From Pseudomonas sp. B21_DOA (GTDB lineage: Bacteria > Pseudomonadota > Gammaproteobacteria > Pseudomonadales > Pseudomonadaceae): DNA of 64,000 nucleotides. The notes beneath the pieces were generated by a model. It did not search any database. It was not told the DNA's origin and saw only the letters and a program-made list of their open reading frames with translations. Each line of letters starts with the position of its first letter. Position 1 is the stretch's first letter. Location of the stretch: contig CP086683.1 of the NCBI GenBank assembly GCA_030544685.1, positions 248,001 through 312,000 on the forward strand, read 5' to 3'. Position numbers and translations under genes: made by a program. Positions 8,840-16,523 of the stretch are shown here, piece after piece.

Positions 8840-9199
8840 TCACCCGATCCAGCTATAGAGCGGGGTATCCCCGCCGCTCGCCACTTTCACATCGGCACTG
8901 TGGCGCAAACGCACGAGCAAACGCTTGCCCGCCGCCGCACTACCGGTGAGCGCCTCCAACTGATCGAGCAGATCCGGCCCGCTAAGTTGCCCGGCGTTGC
9001 GCAACAAGTCTTTAGCCACCTGCCACAGCGCATCGTCCTGACTCACTGGCTTCGCCGCCGGAGCCGGCGCAACCGCCTCAGACTGCGCAATCGGCGCCTG
9101 CCCGCTTAGCGCGGAACCCAGCCTCGCCCAATCGCTGTCATCCAGCTCCACCGTCAAATCCACCGGCACCTCGCCGACCGTTCCGCGTATCCGCAACAT
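8840..9199 (-). CDS. Conserved hypothetical protein
   Basis: 119 aa, not recognised as a characterised family. The N-terminus MLRIRGTVGEVPVDLTVELDD looks like a beta-rich segment. An alanine/proline linker follows (residues about 35-52), and the C-terminal half is helical (DDALWQVAKDLLRNAGQL, DLLDQLEALTG), ending in a basic strand and LYSWIG. There is no signal peptide or membrane segment, so it is probably cytoplasmic. It is convergent with cnoX. Confidence 0.7.
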   Translation of the reverse strand: MLRIRGTVGEVPVDLTVELDDSDWARLGSALSGQAPIAQSEAVAPAPAAKPVSQDDALWQVAKDLLRNAGQLSGPDLLDQLEALTGSAAAGKRLLVRLRHSADVKVASGGDTPLYSWIG

Positions 9200-9327
9200 C
9201 GAGTTCGCTCCTGCACTTTTCTGACCTGCATGCTCCCATGGGACTTGTGCAACGCCAAGTAAAGTCGTCCAGTGTGGCGGTTATCGGGCATTCATCTACA
9301 GTGTTCTTTTTCTCACAGCACCATGTA

Positions 9328-9894
9328 ATGAAACGCCCTTATTCGCTCCTCCTCATAATTCCGTTTTTGCTCATCGTGGCATGGCGCATCTGGTTGCCTG
9401 CCGATCTTTCGGCTTGTCCCGCTGACGGGGAAACTGGAGGTCCACTGACCCTTGTTATTCGTGATTACTTTGAGCGCAATAGCCGGACCGACTGGCGAGA
9501 CATGGATGATCGTTTCGACATACTTTCAACCCCCGAAGGCCAGAGCATAGCGAGTCAACCGAATTCACACACTTGCGAAGCATTGCGGGTACTGCAGAGT
9601 CCGGCGTTCAGTCAGAGTGAAAAAATCTTCACCATCGCACTGATGTTCAGACTGCCAATCGACCAGTACATGGCCCTGATGGATCGCAGTCATCAACTCT
9701 ACACGCAGGGCAAAATGGATAAGGAGGTGCTGACTCTGGTGGTATTTCCGCGCGGAACAGCCATCAACTACTGGTGGCTTCCGGCTTGGCGACAGCGTTT
9801 CAGTCGCGATGCCCCGAGCGTGCTCGACGCAAATCTGATCAACGATGTTCTTTCGGGACACTATTGGTTCGACTATCCCGGCGCAGGCTTCTGA
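9328..9894 (+). CDS. Hypothetical protein with N-terminal membrane anchor
   Basis: About 188 aa from the ATG at MKRPYSLLLIIPFLLIVAW; in-frame starts further upstream are less likely. The first 20 residues form one hydrophobic segment, either a signal anchor or an uncleaved signal. The rest is soluble, with two cysteines in the first half (SACPADG, HTCEAL) that could pair in the periplasm. No family is recognised. Third codon positions hold visibly more A and T than in the neighbours (runs such as ttcgacatactttcaacc), which suggests a lineage-specific or acquired gene. It is followed by a hairpin at 9920. Confidence 0.65.
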   Translation: MKRPYSLLLIIPFLLIVAWRIWLPADLSACPADGETGGPLTLVIRDYFERNSRTDWRDMDDRFDILSTPEGQSIASQPNSHTCEALRVLQSPAFSQSEKIFTIALMFRLPIDQYMALMDRSHQLYTQGKMDKEVLTLVVFPRGTAINYWWLPAWRQRFSRDAPSVLDANLINDVLSGHYWFDYPGAGF

Positions 9895-9919
9895 TTCTGC
9901 AAGCATGACATCCAATCCC

Positions 9920-9953
9920 AGCACCGCCCGCGAACTCATCCCGGGCGGTGCTT
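9920..9953 (+). terminator. Possible terminator after the hypothetical gene
   Basis: Inverted repeat AGCACCGCCC / GGGCGGTGCT with a loop of about 13 nt, ending 59 bp after the stop codon. The following T-tract is weak (ctta), so termination strength is uncertain. Confidence 0.45.
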
Positions 9954-10003
9954 AGCCATGTCTTGCGCAATCTCAAACGCACGGGCACACTCTGCGCACT
10001 TTC

Positions 10004-10021
10004 GTTATAAGATTACATAAC
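10004..10021 (+). promoter_or_regulatory. Candidate Zur operator upstream of the zinc cluster
   Basis: GTTATAAGATTACATAAC lies 27 bp before the DUF2796 start. Its first 13 bases match the gammaproteobacterial Zur core GTTATANTATAAC at most positions, and its ends (GTTAT / ATAAC) form an inverted repeat. The His-rich product and operon content support zinc control. The assignment is by eye and is inference. Confidence 0.5.
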
Positions 10022-10047
10022 AAACTTTTCATTTTTCGGAGTTCGTC

Positions 10048-10641
10048 ATGCGTCGTTTGCTGCTTGCTTTGCCATTTGCCCTGTTGCCGCTGGCCGCTGC
10101 CCATGCGGTGGATGAGCACGATCACGATCATGAGCATGGCAGCCTCGGTGCGCATGAGCATGGTGTGGGCCGGCTGAACGCCGCGCTCGACGGGCAAACC
10201 CTGGAGCTGGAGCTGGAAAGCCCGGCGATGAATCTGGTAGGTTTTGAACACGCGGCCACGTCGGACGCCGACAAGGCCAAAGTCGCTGCCGCTCGCGCGC
10301 AGCTGGAAAAACCATTGGCCCTGTTCAGTCTGCCCGCTGCGGCCGGTTGCAAAGTGGTCAGCCAGGAACTGGAAAGCCCGCTGTTCGGCGACAAGCCGGA
10401 CGCCGATGATCACGACGAAGATGAGGCAGACAAGGACGGTCACGAGCATCACCACGACCACAGCGAGATCCATGCGCATTACCAATTCAGCTGCGCCACA
10501 CCGGGGGCGCTGAACACGCTGGATCTTGCGAACATCTTCAAGACCTTCCCGGCGACGCAGAAGATTCAGGTACAACTGATCAGCGCCAGCGGCCAGCAAG
10601 GTACCGAAGTGACGGCGAAATCGGCTGCACTGAAATTCTAG
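10048..10641 (+). CDS. Histidine-rich periplasmic DUF2796 protein, probable zinc-binding
   Basis: 197 aa with a clear signal peptide (MRRLLLALPFALLPLAAAHA). The mature N-terminus is a metal-chelating stretch, DEHDHDHEHGSLGAHEHG, and a second His/Asp/Glu cluster lies mid-protein (DDHDEDEADKDGHEHHHDH). This is the DUF2796 (ZrgA-like) family, linked to zinc acquisition under zinc limitation. The candidate Zur box upstream and the ABC genes downstream fit a zinc-scavenging operon like the one I recall at P. aeruginosa PA4063-PA4066. A REP doublet separates it from the ATPase gene, which may lower read-through. Confidence 0.85.
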   Translation: MRRLLLALPFALLPLAAAHAVDEHDHDHEHGSLGAHEHGVGRLNAALDGQTLELELESPAMNLVGFEHAATSDADKAKVAAARAQLEKPLALFSLPAAAGCKVVSQELESPLFGDKPDADDHDEDEADKDGHEHHHDHSEIHAHYQFSCATPGALNTLDLANIFKTFPATQKIQVQLISASGQQGTEVTAKSAALKF

Positions 10642-10654
10642 GATCCACCGAAAT

Positions 10655-10750
10655 CCCTGTGGGAGCGAGCCTGCTCGCGAAGGCGGCGTGTCAGTTGACA
10701 TGTGGGTGTCTGACCCAGCGCTTTCGCGAGCAGGCTCGCTGCCACAGGGT
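10655..10750. repeat. REP doublet inside the zinc operon (GCGAGCAGGCTCGC class)
   Basis: CTGTGGGAGCGAGCCTGCTC and its inverted copy (one mismatch: CGCTGCCACAG) lie between the DUF2796 gene and the ABC ATPase gene, all in the same orientation. Confidence 0.9.
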
Positions 10751-10779
10751 TATGTGTTCACTTCATGAAAATCGGTGCC

Positions 10780-11490
10780 ATGACCCAAGCACTCATCGAA
10801 CTTTCCGACCTTGGCTTCAACTGGCCCGGTCACCCGCCGCTGCTGGACATCCCGGCGTTTCGTCTGGAAGCCGGCGAAACCCTGTTTCTCAAAGGCCCCA
10901 GCGGCAGCGGCAAGACCACCCTGCTCGGCCTGCTCGGCGGAGTGCAGAAGCCCGGTCGCGGCAGCATTCGCCTCCTCGGCCAAGAGCTGACCGAACTCTC
11001 CGCTGGCGCCCGCGACACCTTCCGTGTCGATCACACCGGCTACATTTTCCAGCAATTCAACCTGCTGCCGTTTCTCTCGGTGCGCGAGAACGTTGAGTTG
11101 CCGTGTCACTTCTCGAAACTGCGTGCGCAACGGGCGAAACAGCGCCACGGCAGCGTCGATCAGGCCGCCGCCACCCTGCTCGCGCACTTGGGTCTGAAAG
11201 ACGAAAGCATCCTCAGCCGCCGCGCCGACTCGCTGTCCATCGGCCAGCAACAACGGGTCGCTGCCGCCCGCGCGTTGATCGGCCAACCGGAACTGGTGAT
11301 CGCCGACGAGCCGACCTCGGCACTGGATTACGACGCCCGCGAGAACTTCATTCGCCTGCTGTTTGCCGAGTGCCGCGAGGCCGGATCGAGTCTGTTGTTC
11401 GTCAGCCATGACCAGAGCCTGGCGCCGCTGTTCGACCGTCATCTGTCCCTGGCCGAACTCAATCGCGCCGCCACGTCCGCCGAGGTCTGA
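10780..11490 (+). CDS. ABC transporter ATP-binding protein (LolD/MacB type)
   Basis: About 236 aa. Walker A is GPSGSGKTT, the Q-loop lies in FQQFNLLPFLSVRENVELP, the signature is LSIGQQQRVAAARAL, Walker B is LVIADEPTSALD, and the switch His is in LFVSHD. This is the short ATPase class that works with FtsX-like permeases on substrates at the outer face of the inner membrane. An upstream in-frame ATG at 10765 would add MKIGA. Neither start has a strong ribosome site, and I prefer MTQALIELSDLGF because the family begins there. One base separates its stop from the permease ATG. Confidence 0.9.
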   Translation: MTQALIELSDLGFNWPGHPPLLDIPAFRLEAGETLFLKGPSGSGKTTLLGLLGGVQKPGRGSIRLLGQELTELSAGARDTFRVDHTGYIFQQFNLLPFLSVRENVELPCHFSKLRAQRAKQRHGSVDQAAATLLAHLGLKDESILSRRADSLSIGQQQRVAAARALIGQPELVIADEPTSALDYDARENFIRLLFAECREAGSSLLFVSHDQSLAPLFDRHLSLAELNRAATSAEV

Positions 11491-11491
11491 G

Positions 11492-12756
11492 ATGTATCTG
11501 TTTCGTCTGGCCATGGCCAGCCTGGCCAACCGCCGCTTCACTGCATTGCTCACTGCTTTCGCCATTGCTCTTTCGGTGTGCCTGCTGCTCGCCGTCGAGC
11601 GCGTGCGCACCGAAGCCAAGGCCAGTTTCGCCAGCACCATCAGCGGCACGGACCTGATCGTCGGTGCCCGCTCCGGCTCGGTGAACCTGCTGCTGTATTC
11701 GGTGTTCCGCATCGGCAACGCTACCAACAACATTCGCTGGGACAGCTTCGAACACTTCGCCAACAATCCGAAAGTGAAGTGGGCAATCCCGATGTCCCTC
11801 GGCGATTCCCATCGCGGCTATCGCGTGATGGGCACCACCGAAGCCTACTTCGAGCACTATCAATACGGGCGCCAGCAGCACTTGGCATTGGCCGACGGTC
11901 GCGCGTTCGCGACCGATCCTTTGAAGTGGTGCTCGGCGCCGAAGTCGCCGAAGCGCTGCACTACAAGCTCGGCGACAAACTGGTACTGGCCCACGGCGTG
12001 GCGGCGATCAGCCTGGTCAAGCACGACGACAAACCCTTCACCGTGGTCGGCATCCTCCAGCGCACCGGTACCCCGGTGGACCGCACGTTGCACATCAGCC
12101 TCGGCGGTATGGAGGCGATTCACATCGATTGGCACAACGGTGTGCCGGCGCGCGGCAATGGGCGGATCAGCGCTGATCAGGCGCGCAACATGGACCTCAC
12201 GCCGCAAGCGATCACTGCGTTCATGCTCGGCCTCAACAGCAAGATTTCCACCTTTGCCCTGCAACGCGAGATCAACGAATACCGTGGCGAGCCGATGCTG
12301 GCGATCCTCCCGGGCGTGGCGTTGCAGGAATTGTGGAGCCTGATGAGCACCGCTGAAAAAGCGCTGTTCGTGGTTTCGCTGTTCGTCGTGCTGACCGGGT
12401 TGATCGGCATGCTCACAGCGATTCTCACCAGCCTCAACGAGCGCCGCCGCGAGATGGCAATTCTGCGTTCGGTAGGCGCACGGCCGTGGCACATCGCAAG
12501 CCTGCTGGTGCTGGAAGCGTTCGCCCTGGCGCTGACCGGGGTGATTGCCGGGCTGGCGTTGCTGTACGTCGGCATCGCCGCTGCGCAAGGGTACGTGCAG
12601 GCCAATTACGGTTTGTACCTGCCACTTGCATGGCCGAGCGAGTATGAATGGACGCTGCTCGGTGGCATTCTGGCGGCCGCGCTGCTGATGGGCAGCGTGC
12701 CGGCCTGGCGCGCGTATCGCCAATCATTGGCCGATGGCCTGTCGATCCGTTTATGA
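11492..12756 (+). CDS. FtsX-family ABC transporter permease (frameshifted in this sequence)
   Basis: About 421 aa when repaired. An N-terminal membrane helix (LANRRFTALLTAFAIALSV) is followed by a large periplasmic MacB-like domain (about 45-270) and three C-terminal helices (ALFVVSLFVVLTGLIGML; VLEAFALALTGVIAGLALLY; LLGGILAAALLMG), which is FtsX topology. The frame breaks at GATCCTTTG (11918-11923). One missing C gives FATDPFEVVLGAEVAEAL and a whole number of codons. It forms a transporter with the ATPase before it. The presence of the DUF2796 and DUF3299 proteins makes metal handling likely, but the substrate is unproven. Confidence 0.85.
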
Positions 12757-12767
12757 GGATGTTCACC

Positions 12768-13286
12768 ATGCCCCGCGCCCTGCTTGCGCTGCTGATGCTG
12801 GTCGCCCTGCCCGTGTGGGCGGCGGCGCCGAAAGACCTGACCTGGTCGGAAATGATCCCGCCGGACGCCGCGCCGGAAGTACCCAACATGACCCCGCTGC
12901 ACGATCTGTCGAAGATGGGCGACGCGCTTTCCGCCGAGTCCGCGCCAGCGGCGAAGCAGGACATGCCCAATGCCCCGGTAGTGAAGAGCCTTGACGGGCA
13001 GAACATTCGCCTGCCCGGCTACATCGTGCCGCTGGAAGTCAGCGAGGAGGGGCGCACCACCGACTTCTTGCTGGTGCCGTATTTCGGCGCCTGCATCCAC
13101 GTACCGCCACCGCCGTCGAACCAGATCGTCCATGTCAAAAGCGAACTCGGTGTGAAGCTCGATGAGCTGTATCAGCCGTATTGGGTTGAAGGACCGTTGC
13201 AGGTGAAAGCCTCGAGCAGTGAACTGGCCGATGCCGGGTATCAGATGGAGGCGGAGAAGATTTATGCGTATGAACTGCCGGAGTAA
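12768..13286 (+). CDS. DUF3299 family exported protein
   Basis: About 172 aa from the ATG at 12768, which has GAGGA eight bases upstream. In-frame ATGs at 12753 (overlapping the permease stop) and 12759 are alternatives. The N-terminus MPRALLALLMLVALPVWAAA is a signal peptide. The core DGQNIRLPGYIVPLEV, FLLVPYFGACIHVPPPPSNQ and YQPYWVEG is characteristic of DUF3299, a small family found next to MacB-like ABC genes. The single Cys with nearby His (GACIHV) could bind metal. Fourth gene of the probable zinc operon. Confidence 0.85.
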   Translation: MPRALLALLMLVALPVWAAAPKDLTWSEMIPPDAAPEVPNMTPLHDLSKMGDALSAESAPAAKQDMPNAPVVKSLDGQNIRLPGYIVPLEVSEEGRTTDFLLVPYFGACIHVPPPPSNQIVHVKSELGVKLDELYQPYWVEGPLQVKASSSELADAGYQMEAEKIYAYELPE

Positions 13287-13316
13287 ATACCGGTGGTTTT
13301 GTGCTGTTTGCAATGC

Positions 13317-13413
13317 CCCCTTCGCGAGCAAGCTCGCTCCCACAGGTTTCGGTGGTGAACATAAATTTTGTGGTCGACTCGATCACTGTGGGAGTGAGCT
13401 TGCTCGCGAAGGG
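13317..13413. repeat. REP doublet (GCGAGCAAGCTCGC class)
   Basis: TTCGCGAGCAAGCTCGCTCC and its inverted partner GGGAGTGAGCTTGCTCGCGA lie between the DUF3299 gene and ompW. Confidence 0.9.
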
Positions 13414-13454
13414 GCCGGCAAGTGTTCCACAAAACCCCGCCCCTTACTGTTTCA

Positions 13455-13503
13455 TTGAGCTGAGTCAAAACACCGTATCAGACGGCTTCGTACCCTAGGA
13501 CAT
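13455..13503 (+). promoter_or_regulatory. Candidate ANR/FNR box and promoter of ompW
   Basis: TTGAGCTGAGTCAA (13455-13468) matches the ANR/FNR palindrome TTGAT-N4-ATCAA in 8 of its 10 defined positions. A -10-like TACCCT lies at 13491-13496, so a start near 13503 would place the box centre at about -41.5, the class II activator position. OmpW-family genes are controlled by FNR in enterobacteria. Confidence 0.45.
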
Positions 13504-13531
13504 CGAATTTTTATGTCCTTTCGGAGCCCCC

Positions 13532-14230
13532 ATGAACAAGTCCTTGCTCAGCGCCCCGCTGTTTGCCCTCGCGCTCGCAGCCCCGCTCGCCCACGCCCAC
13601 GAAGCCGGTGACATCCTCGTGCGCGCCGGTGCGATCACCGTCAACCCGAAGGCCGACAGCTCCAGCGTCAAGGTCGATCAGGGCCCGCTGAGCGGCACCA
13701 ATCTGGGCGGCAAGGCGACCATGAGCAGCGACACCCAACTGGGTCTGAACTTCGCTTACATGCTCACCAACAACATCGGCATCGAACTGCTGGCAGCCAC
13801 GCCGTTCGAGCATGATGTCAAGCTCAAGGGCACCGCGCTGCCCGCCGCCAACGGCAAGCTCGGCACCCTGAAGCACCTGCCGCCGACCCTCAGCGTCGTC
13901 TACTACCCGCTGGATTCAAAATCGGCTTTCCAGCCCTATGTCGGGGGCGGCATCAACTACACCTGGATCTACGACGAACACGTCGGCAGCGAAGCCAGCG
14001 CCAACGGTTTCAGCAACTTCAAGGCGAAAAACTCCTGGGGTCTGGCCTGGCAGGTCGGCGCGGACTACATGATCACCGACAACATCATGCTCAACGCCCA
14101 GGTGCGCTACATCGATATCGACACCCGCGCGACCGTCGAGAACAACGCCGTCGCACCGGGCACCCGTGCACGAGTGAATGTGGATGTCGATCCGTTCATC
14201 TACATGGTCGGCCTGGGCTATAAGTTCTAA
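13532..14230 (+). CDS. ompW: Outer membrane protein OmpW
   Basis: 232 aa with a signal peptide (MNKSLLSAPLFALALAAPLAHA) followed by the OmpW start HEAGDILVRAGAITVNP. It has alternating hydrophobic strands, including LGLNFAYMLTNNIGIELLAATPF, PPTLSVVYYPL and FQPYVGGGINYTWIY, and ends in FIYMVGLGYKF, with the terminal Phe expected for insertion by the BAM complex. The family forms an eight-stranded barrel with a hydrophobic channel for small molecules. The gene has its own promoter (see 13455) and a strong terminator. Confidence 0.96.
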   Translation: MNKSLLSAPLFALALAAPLAHAHEAGDILVRAGAITVNPKADSSSVKVDQGPLSGTNLGGKATMSSDTQLGLNFAYMLTNNIGIELLAATPFEHDVKLKGTALPAANGKLGTLKHLPPTLSVVYYPLDSKSAFQPYVGGGINYTWIYDEHVGSEASANGFSNFKAKNSWGLAWQVGADYMITDNIMLNAQVRYIDIDTRATVENNAVAPGTRARVNVDVDPFIYMVGLGYKF

Positions 14231-14363
14231 GCTGACTTTGACCGAACGTTCACGTGGTGGTGAATGAGGCCTGGTGGCGGGCAGGCTCAGACCTGACGAC
14301 GACCGTACGCAGTTGATCGGGGATAACATTCCCTCGCCACAGGGATATCGATATTCCGGCCGT

Positions 14364-14395
14364 GAAAAAGGCGCCTTATGAAGGGCGCCTTTTTC
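14364..14395 (+). terminator. Rho-independent terminator, bidirectional
   Basis: AAAAAGGCGCC / GGCGCCTTTTT stem, loop about 7 nt, with T and A tracts on both sides. It lies between the convergent ompW and the epimerase gene. Confidence 0.9.
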
Positions 14396-14412
14396 ATGTC
14401 CGAAAGCTTGTT

Positions 14413-15345
14413 TCATCCGCGCCCGAGCAAGCGCGCCAAGCCCACACTCATCGGCGTCTGCGGCGGCATTTCGAAGCGCTGCAGCAAACGTCGGTTATCC
14501 GCTCGCGAGTGGCGGATATCACCTGAACGCGCCGGCCCGTAGCTCACGGGCGGCAGTTCACCGACCACTGATTTCAATGCTTCGAGCATCTGCTTCAGAC
14601 TCATCGCCTGATTCCAACCGACGTTGACCGCACCTTCCTGCACTTCAGGCTTTTCAAGCGCCTGCACCAGCAAATCGACCAGATCACCGACATAAAGAAA
14701 ATCCCGGGTCTGCTCGCCATCGCCAAACACGGTGATCGGTAAACCTTTCGACGCGCGTTCGCTGAAAATGCTGATCACCCCGGAATACGGCGAGGACGGA
14801 TCCTGGCGTGGGCCGAAGATGTTGAAGAAGCGAAAAATTGCCGGTTCCAGGCCATGCTGGCGACGGTAGAAATCGAAATATTGTTCACCGGCCAGTTTGT
14901 CCGAGGCATACGGAGTCAATGGCGCCTTCGGCGTGTCTTCGTCGATCGACTCGCCCTCGCCATTGTTGCCGTACACCGCCGCGCTGGAGGCGTACACCAC
15001 ACGCTTGACCCCGGTCAGGCGCATGGCTTCGCAGACATTCAGGGTGCCGATGAAATTGCTCTGATGGGTTTTCACCGGATCGTCCACCGAGGCCTGCACC
15101 GAGGCCACCGCCGCCAGATGCGCAACAGCGCTGCAGCCTTGCATGGCGCGGGCGACCAATGCGGCATCAGCGACATCGCCGACCACCAGTTCGACCTTAG
15201 GATTGTCCAGCGGCAGATTGCTGCGTTTGCCGGTCGATAGGTCGTCGAGCACACGCACCGCATAGCCCTTGGCGAGCAAGGCATCGCTCAGGTGCGAGCC
15301 GATGAATCCGGCGCCGCCGGTGATTAGAACCGTTCCTTCAGCCAT
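14413..15345 (-). CDS. NAD-dependent epimerase/dehydratase (UDP-sugar 4-epimerase type)
   Basis: 310 aa from MAEGTVLITGGAGFIGSHL; an upstream in-frame ATG would add 13 unconserved residues. Extended SDR features are present: the NAD-binding GGAGFIGS, HLAAVASV, the catalytic YASDK (Tyr-x3-Lys) with ASSAAVYG supplying the Ser, and FRFFNIFGPRQDP. It is probably a UDP-glucose or UDP-GlcNAc 4-epimerase for cell-surface polysaccharide; the exact sugar is not determined. The start overlaps the end of the upstream gene by 8 bp, so the two are coupled. Confidence 0.85.
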   Translation of the reverse strand: MAEGTVLITGGAGFIGSHLSDALLAKGYAVRVLDDLSTGKRSNLPLDNPKVELVVGDVADAALVARAMQGCSAVAHLAAVASVQASVDDPVKTHQSNFIGTLNVCEAMRLTGVKRVVYASSAAVYGNNGEGESIDEDTPKAPLTPYASDKLAGEQYFDFYRRQHGLEPAIFRFFNIFGPRQDPSSPYSGVISIFSERASKGLPITVFGDGEQTRDFLYVGDLVDLLVQALEKPEVQEGAVNVGWNQAMSLKQMLEALKSVVGELPPVSYGPARSGDIRHSRADNRRLLQRFEMPPQTPMSVGLARLLGRG

Positions 15346-16221
15346 GTCGGTAGAACCTGTCCAATAAGCCTGGGAGGGCGGCACGCCACGCGCGCGGCTT
15401 GATCCCGAAAGTGTGGAGAATTTTCTTGCAGGCCAGCACCGCGTGCTGCGGTTCTTCGGCGGCGTCCGGGCGCGCGGCGTGGGCCTGCGCGGTCGGTGCT
15501 TCGATCGCTAGCGGATGCAGGCTGCGTGCTTCGGTGAGAATCGCCTGGCCCAGCGCCAGCGGTGTGGTCGCTTCATGGCCGGCGTAATGGTAAGTGCCCC
15601 ACAGCGGCGCGGCGCAGTCGAGTTGCTTGAGCACGGAGATGATCACCCGTGCGGCGTCATCGACCGGAGTCGGATTACCGCGACGATCATCGGCCAGCAA
15701 CAACTCTTCGGGTTTTTCCGCACGGGCGAGGAAGCGTCCGAGAGTGCCGTCCGCGCTGTCATCGAGCAGCCAGCCGAAACGCAGCAGCACATGCTGCGGG
15801 CAGGTCGCGCGCACACTTTGCTCGATGCGCCACAAGGCCTGACCGCGCAGGCCCAGCGGCACCGGTTCGTCTTTTTCGCTGTAGGCCGTAGCACGTGAAC
15901 CGTCGAACACGCGATAGCTCGACGGCTGCACGAGGACAATGTTGTGGTGCTGGCACAGTTCGGCCAGACGCTCGATGGCGCGTTCCTGGCCGGTCATGCG
16001 GCTTTCGCTGACACTTTCGGCCTGGAACCAGTCGAAATAGTAGGCGAGGTTGATCAACGCATCGGGACGGGTGTCGTCGAGCAATTGGGTGAGGCTCGCG
16101 GCATCCCAGCCGTTTTCGGGCGGGCGGGGGCGAGGAAACCGATGTCTTCTTCCGCACCGAGGCGAATCAGCGCCTGCCCAAGGGCATTTCCGCCGCCCAG
16201 TAACATAAGGCGCATTCGCAT
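15338..16221 (-). CDS. RmlD-like sugar-nucleotide-binding protein lacking YxxxK (frameshifted in this sequence)
   Basis: About 294 aa when repaired. The start is MRMRLMLLGGGNALG at 16221; the ATG at 16215 is an alternative. The frame is lost in the G/C run 16118-16131, where one missing base restores APRPPENGWDAASLTQLLDD. It resembles dTDP-4-dehydrorhamnose reductase: the GGGNALG dinucleotide loop and PSSYRVFDGS, equivalent to the STDYVFDG strand. But where RmlD has Tyr-x3-Lys this protein reads LRGQALWRIE, so the catalytic pair seems to be missing. It may bind a sugar nucleotide without reducing it, and it is coupled to the epimerase. Confidence 0.75.
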
Positions 16222-16523
16222 AGAGTCAGCAGGCCCAGTCTGATTGGAACGATGGCTTTAGCGACGGATCTCGTGGAACCGTCGTCGATAATTGCCGGAA
16301 TCGTTGCATTTTGCGGGTTTAGTGCGCAACCGTCATCCGTAAAGTGTAGATGCGGGGATTTGTATTGAGGCAACCGGCCTCATCGCTGGCAAGCCAGCTC
16401 CCACAGGTTTTGTGCCAGGCATGAATCCTGTGGGAGTTGGCTTGCCGACGATAAGGGCCTGACTGTCTCTGAGATCCCCAGCGGTACTTGCATCTTCCCG
16501 CCCCCGCCCGCATAACTTCCGTC
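16222..16523. other. Intergenic region between divergent SDR and lhr genes
   Basis: About 300 bp separating divergent genes. It contains the REP doublet at 16377-16457. I see no convincing gene or -35/-10 pair in it. Confidence 0.6.
16377..16457. repeat. REP doublet (GCTGGCAAGCCAGC class)
   Basis: TCGCTGGCAAGCCAGCTCCC and the diverged inverted copy GGGAGTTGGCTTGCCGACGA lie upstream of lhr. Confidence 0.85.
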
